Positions 1 through 6,100 of a stretch of DNA of 18,111 nt are shown here, piece by piece. This stretch comes from RFPI01 sp964398195. Lineage in GTDB: Bacteria > Pseudomonadota > Gammaproteobacteria > Burkholderiales > Methylophilaceae. Within the stretch, counting starts at the first letter, position 1, and every line of letters starts with the position of its first letter. The position numbers were made by a program, and so were the translations under genes. Location of the stretch: contig CAYNLW010000025.1 of the NCBI GenBank assembly GCA_964398195.1, positions 1-18,111 of the forward strand, given 5' to 3'. The notes under the pieces are model-generated. The model was given only the letters and a program-made list of their open reading frames with translations, was not told the origin of the DNA and ran no database searches.

Positions 1-1
1 T

Positions 2-238
2 GATGAGTCTATCCTCTCTCAACAACTGGTTCAAAAAATTAACTCAGTTCACGTTATGTTGGGCTTCATGCTTCAGCCCAACCTACGTGAACTGGATACC
101 GACTTTCGTCGTTATGACGAGGAAGGAAGCTTTGAGTTTAGACTGGATACTGCGACTGCGCGCAGCATGACAATCCTAATGACGCTGGATAAGGACTTTC
201 GTTGGTATGACGAGGAGAGGGGGTTTCAGTTAGAATAA
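2..238 (+). CDS. Possible C-terminal end of an unidentified gene, open from the left edge through the repeats
   Basis: A reading frame is open from base 2 to a TAA at 236-238, with no start required inside the window; its first internal ATG is at 56. It would read DESILSQQLVQKIN and then run through the repeat DNA. I recognise no domain. All three CTGGAT repeat units fall in this same frame, giving LDTDFRRYDEE, LDTATARSM and LDKDFRWYDEE. It may be the tail of a real protein extended by inserted repeats, or repeat DNA that happens to lack stops. The other two plus frames close within the region (TGA at 1-3 and TGA near 170). Low confidence that it is translated. Confidence 0.2.
   Translation, partial: DESILSQQLVQKINSVHVMLGFMLQPNLRELDTDFRRYDEEGSFEFRLDTATARSMTILMTLDKDFRWYDEERGFQLE
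45..94. repeat. REP-like long imperfect palindrome
   Basis: A perfect 10-base outer arm, CAGTTCACGT at 45-54, pairs with ACGTGAACTG at 85-94. Inside it a perfect 8-base inner arm, GTTGGGCT at 58-65, pairs with AGCCCAAC at 75-82 around a 9-base loop. The two arms are separated by a 3/2 internal loop. No T-run follows, so it is not a standard terminator. The GTTGGGCT...AGCCCAACCTACG core resembles dispersed intergenic palindromes known from many proteobacteria. That it is a repeated element in this genome is inference, since only one copy lies in the window. Confidence 0.6.
92..118 (+). repeat. CTGGAT...ATGAC stem-loop repeat, unit 1
   Basis: The unit begins CTGGAT and ends ATGAC. Arms 96-103 (ATACCGAC) and 108-115 (GTCGTTAT) pair at 7 of 8 positions around a TTTC loop. 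Its start overlaps the outer arm of the preceding palindrome. The form resembles the widespread dispersed repeats that read like TGGAT-stem-loop-stem-ATGAC; Neisseria dRS3 is a similar case. Confidence 0.6.
143..171 (+). repeat. CTGGAT...ATGAC stem-loop repeat, unit 2
   Basis: Same ends as unit 1 (CTGGAT and ATGAC) but a different stem sequence: ATACTGCG at 147-154 pairs with CGCAGCAT at 161-168 at 7 of 8 positions, around a 6-base loop. The stem differs from unit 1 yet still pairs, so the hairpin itself is what is kept. Confidence 0.6.
185..211 (+). repeat. CTGGAT...ATGAC stem-loop repeat, unit 3 (degenerate stem)
   Basis: Begins CTGGAT and ends ATGAC, with the same length (27 bases) and TTTC loop as unit 1, and shares the flanking GAGGA at 213-217. 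The central stem has lost pairing at two positions and has one G-T wobble, so this copy appears decayed. Units start 51 and 42 bases apart, both multiples of three. Confidence 0.55.
207..236 (+). promoter_or_regulatory. Candidate promoter of the thiD-thiE-hemL operon
   Basis: TAGAAT at 231-236 (5 of 6 to TATAAT) lies 18 bases after ATGACG at 207-212 (4 of 6 to TTGACA). Transcription would start near 243, giving a leader of about 20 bases. The -35 hexamer overlaps the conserved end of repeat unit 3. The ten bases GTTAGAATAA at 229-238 recur exactly upstream of argS. Promoter function is inferred. Confidence 0.4.
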
Positions 239-263
239 GCGCTTTGAGAATTTTGCATTGTTC

Positions 264-1085
264 ATGAGCAACCCTATTCCCCCTTGTGTGATGACTTTTG
301 CGGCGACTGACCCCAGTGGTGGGGCTGGTTTGCAGGCGGATATCCTGACGTTTACTAGTATGGGATGCCATCCTATTTCTGTGGTGACGGGGATTACCGT
401 GCAGGACACGGTGGGGGTGGAGAGCGTCATGTTGTTTGATGCGGATTGGGTGAATGAGCAGGCGCGTACGATTTTGGAAGATGTGCAGGTAGCGGCGTTT
501 AAATTGGGTGTGTTGGGCAGCGTGGAGAATGTCGCGGTGATTGCCGAGATTATGGCGGATTATCCGGATACGCCCTTGTTGATTGACCCGGTGTTGACCT
601 CTGGGCGCGGAGATGAGTTGGCCAATGATGACGTGCAAGAGGCGATTTTGGATTTGTTGCTGCCGCAGGCCACTTTGATTACACCGAATAGTATTGAAGT
701 GCGCCGCTTGGCGTATTGTGGCGATGACTCTGATGAGGCGGAGAATGCTTCTTTGCAACTGAGTGCGCAGCGTCTATTGATGATGGGCTGTCAATATGTG
801 CTGGTCACCGGTACACATGAGCGCACCCATGATGTGGTGAATACCCTATATGGCGATGACAACTTTATCAAAGCCTATCATTGGGACAGGCTGCCGGGCA
901 GTTATCATGGCTCTGGCTGCACTCTAACTTCTGCCATTGCCGCTTGTTTGGCGCATGGTTTGAGCATGCAAGAGGCAGTGCAAGAGGCGCAAGAGTTTAC
1001 TTGGCAAACCCTGAAAGCGGGCTTTAGAGCGGGCATGGGGCAATATATTCCCGACCGTATGTTTTGGGCGCGCGAAGAAGATTAA
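264..1085 (+). CDS. thiD: Bifunctional hydroxymethylpyrimidine kinase / phosphomethylpyrimidine kinase ThiD
   Basis: Cytosolic ribokinase-fold enzyme that phosphorylates 4-amino-5-hydroxymethyl-2-methylpyrimidine twice to give HMP-PP for thiamin phosphate synthesis. From ATG 264 the protein is 273 residues, normal for ThiD. Visible motifs are the substrate-binding SGGAGLQAD (18-26), IDPVLTSGRG (108-117), TPNSIE (140-145) and the anion-hole and active-site stretch HGSGCTLTSA (215-224) with Cys219. An in-frame TTG at 258 would add two residues; I prefer the ATG because MSNPIPP precedes the usual first strand and neither start has a clear Shine-Dalgarno. It is first in an operon with thiE (3-base gap) and hemL. 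No TPP riboswitch precedes it. No truncation or missing catalytic residue is seen. Confidence 0.95.
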   Translation: MSNPIPPCVMTFAATDPSGGAGLQADILTFTSMGCHPISVVTGITVQDTVGVESVMLFDADWVNEQARTILEDVQVAAFKLGVLGSVENVAVIAEIMADYPDTPLLIDPVLTSGRGDELANDDVQEAILDLLLPQATLITPNSIEVRRLAYCGDDSDEAENASLQLSAQRLLMMGCQYVLVTGTHERTHDVVNTLYGDDNFIKAYHWDRLPGSYHGSGCTLTSAIAACLAHGLSMQEAVQEAQEFTWQTLKAGFRAGMGQYIPDRMFWAREED

Positions 1086-1088
1086 GCG

Positions 1089-1721
1089 ATGCAATCTGCG
1101 CCATTTCCACGCGGCTTATATGCCGTCACCCCTGATATTGCCGACACCGAATTGTTGCTAACCATGGTGCAAGGCTGCTTAGAGGGCGGCGCTAGCGTAT
1201 TGCAATATCGCAATAAAACGGCGCCGGCAAAATTGCGTAATCAGCAGGCGCAGGCGCTTTTGCCTTTGTGCCGCGCCTTTCAAGTGCCCTTGATCATCAA
1301 TGATGATGTCAAGCTGTGTTTGGCTTTGGACGCAGATGGTGTGCATATCGGCAAAACTGATGGCGATGTGGCGGCGATAAGGCGCCGCATAGGGGCGGAC
1401 AAAATCCTTGGGGTGTCTTGTTACAATCAATTTGCCTTGGCGCAACAAGCGCATGCCGCCGGCGCTGACTATGTGGCTTTTGGCGCTTGTTTTGCCTCTG
1501 CCACCAAACCTTTGGCGGTGCAGGCTGAACTTAATCTGTTTCAACAGGCTCAGCAACATGGTCTATGTGCAGTCGGCATAGGCGGCATACAGTTGAGCAA
1601 TGCAGCGCTATTAATTCAAGCTGGCGCGCATGCCATCGCGGTGATACAGGCGCTATTTGCCAGCCAACAGCGCGAGCAGATACGCCAGCAGGCGGCGCAA
1701 TTTTGTTTATTATTTAATTAA
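1089..1721 (+). CDS. thiE: Thiamin phosphate synthase ThiE
   Basis: Joins HMP-PP and hydroxyethylthiazole phosphate to thiamin monophosphate with release of pyrophosphate. The 210-residue TIM barrel is the usual family length. Visible motifs are LQYRNK (38-43), the metal/pyrophosphate-binding NDD (71-73), DGVHIG (83-88), GVSCYN (109-113 region), the ASATKP loop (136-141) and the phosphate-binding IGGI (164-167), ending in AVIQALF. It starts three bases after the thiD stop, with a weak purine run (AAGAAG) about ten bases ahead, so translational coupling to thiD is likely. ThiD supplies its pyrimidine substrate, which supports both calls. The thiazole-branch genes are not in the window. Confidence 0.95.
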   Translation: MQSAPFPRGLYAVTPDIADTELLLTMVQGCLEGGASVLQYRNKTAPAKLRNQQAQALLPLCRAFQVPLIINDDVKLCLALDADGVHIGKTDGDVAAIRRRIGADKILGVSCYNQFALAQQAHAAGADYVAFGACFASATKPLAVQAELNLFQQAQQHGLCAVGIGGIQLSNAALLIQAGAHAIAVIQALFASQQREQIRQQAAQFCLLFN

Positions 1722-1723
1722 AG

Positions 1724-3016
1724 ATGAATGTCATGACTTCTCGCAATCAGACCCTATTTGAACAATCCCAACACCGCATTCCCGGTGGCGTCAATTCGCC
1801 AGTGCGCGCGTTTCGCTCGGTGGGCGGCACGCCTATCTTTTTTAAGAAAGGCAAAGGCAGCCGTTTGTGGGATGAGGACGATAAGGAATATATCGACTAT
1901 ATCGGCTCATGGGGGCCGATGATTCTGGGGCATGCCCACCCTGAAGTGATCGCTGCGGTGCAGCAGACTGCTGAAAATAGTTTGTCATTCGGCGCCCCAA
2001 CGGCGCGGGAATTAGAGATGGCGGAGTTGATTTGCCAAATGGTGCCTAGCATACAGCAAGTGCGTTTGGTCAGCTCCGGCACTGAAGCCACCATGAGCGC
2101 TATCCGCTTGGCGCGTGGCTATACCGGCCGACAAAAAATCGTTAAGTTTGAAGGTTGCTATCACGGCCACGCCGATGCGCTATTGGTCAAAGCGGGCTCT
2201 GGCTTGCTCACTTTTGGCACCCCTAGTTCTGCTGGGGTACCCCCTGAAGTGGCGGCACATACGCTGACTTTGCCGTATAACGATAGCGCCAGTTTGCAGC
2301 AATTATTCGCTGAGATAGGCGAGCAAATTGCCTGCGTGATCGTCGAGCCTGTGGCTGGCAATATGAATTTGATCACGCCGGTCGATGGCTTTTTGCAAAC
2401 CTTGCGCAAGCTTTGCACTGCTTCTGGCGCGGTATTGATTTTTGATGAAGTGATGACCGGCTTTAGAGTTGCCCAAGGCGGCGCGCAACAGCTATATGGG
2501 GTCAGCCCAGATTTGACTACCCTAGGCAAAGTGATAGGCGGTGGTTTGCCGGTCGGCGCGTTCGGCGGGAAAAAAGAGATTATGCAATGCTTGGCGCCGC
2601 TAGGACCGGTATATCAAGCCGGCACCTTGTCCGGTAATCCGGTGGCGGTGGCAGCGGGTATTGCTACTTTGCAATTGATACAGCAAGACGGCTTCCATGC
2701 GCGTTTATCGGCCACCACTAAAGCGCTCACCGATGGTTTATCGCAGGTGGCAGCTGAGGCCGGCGTGGCATTTAGTGCACAAGCGGTGGGCGGCATGTTT
2801 GGCATTTATTTTAGCGCGCAAGTACCGACCAGTTTTGCTGATGTCATGCAATCCGATCGCGAGGCATTTAATCGCTTTTTCCACGCCATGCTGGACGCCG
2901 GTATCTATCTAGCACCCTCAGCCTTTGAAGCCGGCTTTGTGTCAGCGGCGCATAGCCAGCAAGATATTCAACAAACCATAGAGGCCGCGCGCGCTTATTT
3001 TCAGTCTGGGCAATGA
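1724..3016 (+). CDS. hemL: Glutamate-1-semialdehyde 2,1-aminomutase HemL
   Basis: PLP-dependent enzyme that converts glutamate-1-semialdehyde to 5-aminolevulinate, the committed heme precursor, in the C5 pathway. The protein is 430 residues, as expected. Motifs seen are PGGVNSPVRAF near residue 20, the cofactor-phosphate region SSGTEA (117-122), YHGHAD (146-151), FDEVMTGFR (240-248) with the PLP-ring aspartate, and the Schiff-base lysine Lys269 in TTLGKVIGGG. The start is two bases after the thiE stop; an in-frame ATG at 1733 would give MTSRNQTLF and fits some family members better. Neither start has a good Shine-Dalgarno, so coupled re-initiation after thiE is plausible. It is the last gene of the thi operon by position. 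Confidence 0.96.
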   Translation: MNVMTSRNQTLFEQSQHRIPGGVNSPVRAFRSVGGTPIFFKKGKGSRLWDEDDKEYIDYIGSWGPMILGHAHPEVIAAVQQTAENSLSFGAPTARELEMAELICQMVPSIQQVRLVSSGTEATMSAIRLARGYTGRQKIVKFEGCYHGHADALLVKAGSGLLTFGTPSSAGVPPEVAAHTLTLPYNDSASLQQLFAEIGEQIACVIVEPVAGNMNLITPVDGFLQTLRKLCTASGAVLIFDEVMTGFRVAQGGAQQLYGVSPDLTTLGKVIGGGLPVGAFGGKKEIMQCLAPLGPVYQAGTLSGNPVAVAAGIATLQLIQQDGFHARLSATTKALTDGLSQVAAEAGVAFSAQAVGGMFGIYFSAQVPTSFADVMQSDREAFNRFFHAMLDAGIYLAPSAFEAGFVSAAHSQQDIQQTIEAARAYFQSGQ

Positions 3017-3049
3017 ACCTAATGGTATGCAAAGTAGCCTAATTGATGG

Positions 3050-3078
3050 TTGAATAGCGCCCCCAATCTATATAGAAT
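3050..3078 (+). promoter_or_regulatory. Candidate promoter of gltBD
   Basis: TTGAAT at 3050-3055 is followed after 17 bases by TAGAAT at 3073-3078, which is 4 of 6 and 5 of 6 to the sigma-70 consensus with ideal spacing. The predicted start is near 3085, giving a leader of about 90 bases. That leader would contain the terminator-like hairpin at 3105-3134. Function is inferred. Confidence 0.5.
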
Positions 3079-3098
3079 TACAAAGTTTCACTGTAACA

Positions 3099-3167
3099 AT
3101 GCACTGGACACCAAAACCCTCGATTTGGTGTCCATTTTTATCCGTATTGACGAGGGATAGGAAATAG
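3099..3167 (+). CDS. Possible 22-residue leader ORF upstream of gltB
   Basis: ATG 3099 to TAG 3165-3167 encodes a 22-residue peptide starting MHWTPKPSIW. It spans the whole terminator-like hairpin and stops eight bases before the gltB ATG. There is no Shine-Dalgarno and no glutamate or glutamine codons, so it is not an obvious classical attenuator peptide. Translation through it would prevent the hairpin from folding. It may simply be chance. Confidence 0.12.
   Translation: MHWTPKPSIWCPFLSVLTRDRK
3105..3139 (+). terminator. Terminator-type hairpin between hemL and gltB (operon terminator or gltB leader attenuator)
   Basis: A perfect 11-base-pair stem, TGGACACCAAA at 3105-3115 with TTTGGTGTCCA at 3124-3134, has an 8-base loop and is followed at once by five Ts (3135-3139). 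It lies 88 bases after the hemL stop and 37 bases before gltB. It can end transcription from thiD-thiE-hemL. Because a promoter-like sequence lies upstream of it, it may instead act on the gltB transcript. Confidence 0.7.
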
Positions 3168-3175
3168 GCAGCAGC

Positions 3176-6100
3176 ATGCCAGAGCAGCAAGGTTTATACC
3201 GTCCGTCTAATGAGCGAGATGCATGTGGAGTAGGCTTTATCGCCCATATCAAAGGCCATAAAAGCCACCATATCATTCAACAGGGTTTGCAAATCCTAGC
3301 CAATCTTACCCACCGTGGTGCTACTGGCTATGACCCTAAGCTAGGCGATGGTGCCGGAATTTTGATTCAGATGCCTGACGCATTTATGCGTAAACAGGCG
3401 GCGCAACTAGGCTTTGAACTGCCTGCCGAGGGACATTATGCGGTGGGAACCGCGTTTTTGCCGCAAAGCAAAAATGGTCGCGAAGCCTGCGAGACCATCA
3501 TCAACCGCATTATTCACGAAGAACAACAAACCTTATTAGCTTGGCGCGATGTGCCTAGAGACAACAGCAATATCGCTGACGCGGCTAAACAAGTTGAGCC
3601 TGTGATGCGCCAAGTGTTTATCGCGCGCAACGCCAGTCTAACCAGCCAAGATGCGTTTGAAAGAAAACTGTTTGTCATCCGCAAGCGCATTGAAAACGAA
3701 GTCAAACACTTACAACTAGAAGACAAAAGCCAGTTTTATTTCCCCTCTTTATCCTCCAGAACCATCGTCTATAAAGGCATGTTGCTGGCCAATGAAGTCG
3801 GGGTGTATTACCAAGATTTAAATGATGAAAGCATGGTGTCCGCACTGGCCTTGGTGCACCAGCGCTTCTCTACCAACACTTTCCCAGCATGGGACTTGGC
3901 GCATCCATTCCGCATGATTGCGCACAATGGTGAAATCAATACCGTGCGCGGCAATATCAACTGGATGGCGGCGCGTCACGCTTCTATGAAATCCGCCTTG
4001 ATGGGCGAGGACTTAGAAAAGTTGTGGCCGTTAATCGCCGAAGGTCAATCTGACTCGGCGGCCTTCGATAACGCTTTAGAGCTATTGGTGGCAGGCGGTT
4101 ATTCCTTGCCGCACGCCATGATGATGTTGATTCCTGAAGCTTGGTCCAATGAGAGCGCCAATAAGCTGATGGACGCCGATAGACACGCTTTCTATGAATA
4201 CCATGCTGCCTTGATGGAGCCATGGGACGGCCCAGCCGCGGTGGCATTCACCGATGGCCGCATGATAGGCGCTACTTTGGATCGTAACGGTTTGCGTCCA
4301 GCGCGTTATCTGGTGACGGATGATGACTATGTGATGATGGCTTCTGAAATGGGCGTATTGACCTTCCCACAAGAGCGCATTATCAAAAAATGGCGTTTGC
4401 AACCCGGCAAGATGTTGCTGATTGATATGCAACAAGGTCGCATTATTGACGACGCCGAAGTGAAACAACAGCTGGCACAAGCCAAGCCCTATCAAGAATG
4501 GATTAAGAAATCACGCTATTTCTTGGGTGATTTGCCACAAGTCGATGGCGAATTAGAGCTAAACGAAAGCTTGCTGGATACGCAACAGGCATTTGGTTAT
4601 AGCCAAGAAGATATTAAGTTTATTCTGCAACCGATGTTGACCAATGGCGAAGAAGCCGCTGGCTCTATGGGCAACGACAGCGCCTTGCCGGTGTTATCTA
4701 ACAAGCCCAAGGTGCTGTATAACTATTTCAAACAGTTATTTGCGCAAGTGACCAATCCGCCTATAGACCCGATACGCGAAGAATTGGTGATGTCTTTGGT
4801 GACCTTTATCGGCCCTAAACCCAATTTATTAGGCATAGATGAAACCAATCCGCCTATGCGTTTAGAAGCCAGTCAGCCAGTATTAACCTTGCAAGAATTA
4901 GAGCAGATTAAGTCCATTCAAACGCTGACTAACCAGCAATATCGCGCGTTGACCTTGGATATGACCTATCCTGCTGAGCAAGGCGAAGCGGGCATGGCAA
5001 AAGCACTGGATAGTTTGTGCAAAGCGGCTAGCCAAGCGGTGGAAGACGGTATCAATGTATTGATATTATCCGACCGCAATATCAGCAGAAACCGCTTAGC
5101 GATTCCGGCTTTATTAGCCTGTTCCGCCACGCATCTGCACTTGGTGCGCGCTGGTTTACGCACCAGCACCGGCTTGGTGATCGATACTGGTTCGGCGCGT
5201 GAAGTGCATCATTTTGCTTTACTCGGCGGCTATGGCGCAGAAGCGGTGTGCCCTTGGTTGGTATTACGCAGCATTGAAGAAATGACACCCAATGAGGTCT
5301 ATCAGAGCACTAAGAATTTTGTCAAAGCGATAGGTAAAGGCTTGCACAAGGTGATGTCTAAGATGGGCATCTCGACTTATCAATCGTATTGCGGTGCGCA
5401 AATTTTTGAAGCGATAGGCCTCAATTCAGAATTTGTTGAGCATTATTTCACCGGCACTGCCAGCCATATTGAAGGCATAGGCTTGCCACAAGTGGCGGCC
5501 GAAGCGCTGAAAATGCATCAGCTGGCATTTGGTGATGATCCAGTATTAGCCAATGCGCTAGACGCGGGCGGTGAATATGCTTTCCGTATCCGTGGCGAGC
5601 AACATATGTGGACACCGGATTCGATTGCCAAACTGCAACACGCCACGCGCACTGGTTCGGCTTCGAACTATAAAGAATATGCCAAGCTCATCAATGACCA
5701 GAGCCAACGTCATATGACCTTGCGTAGCTTGTTCGAGATTCAAGCGGCTGGCGCGCCTATCCCGCTTGAGGAAGTGGAGCCAGCGAAAGAAATCGTCAAA
5801 CGTTTTGCCACCGGCGCCATGTCGCTCGGCTCGATCTCCACCGAAGCCCATACCACCTTGGCCATCGCCATGAACCGCATAGGCGGCAAGTCGAATACTG
5901 GCGAGGGCGGCGAAGATCCTAAGCGCTTTATCCCTGTGGCCAAAGACAGCAGCTTGGCTGATGTGATAGGCAAGGCGCTGATTGAACGCAATATCGAGCT
6001 TAAAGCTGGCGATTCTATGCGTTCCAAAATCAAACAAGTCGCATCAGGTCGTTTTGGTGTTACCGCAGAATATTTGAGCAACGCCGATCAAATTCAAATC

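Noticed and set aside
1..263. TPP riboswitch upstream of thiD
   Set aside because: No CTGAGA...CTGATCTGG-type thi-box was found; the region is filled by palindromic repeats and the predicted leader is about 20 bases.
138..758. 206-residue minus-strand ORF opposite thiD
   Set aside because: It is antisense to clear ThiD sequence, has basic low-complexity composition and no recognisable domain. It is a shadow frame.
3013..3042. Nine-codon ORF overlapping the hemL stop (ATGA)
   Set aside because: Very short, no ribosome binding site and no conservation evidence; likely chance.
3984..4495. Overlapping minus-strand ORFs opposite gltB (also 5558-6081)
   Set aside because: Antisense to conserved GltB domains, with no start signals or known domains. 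Shadow frames.
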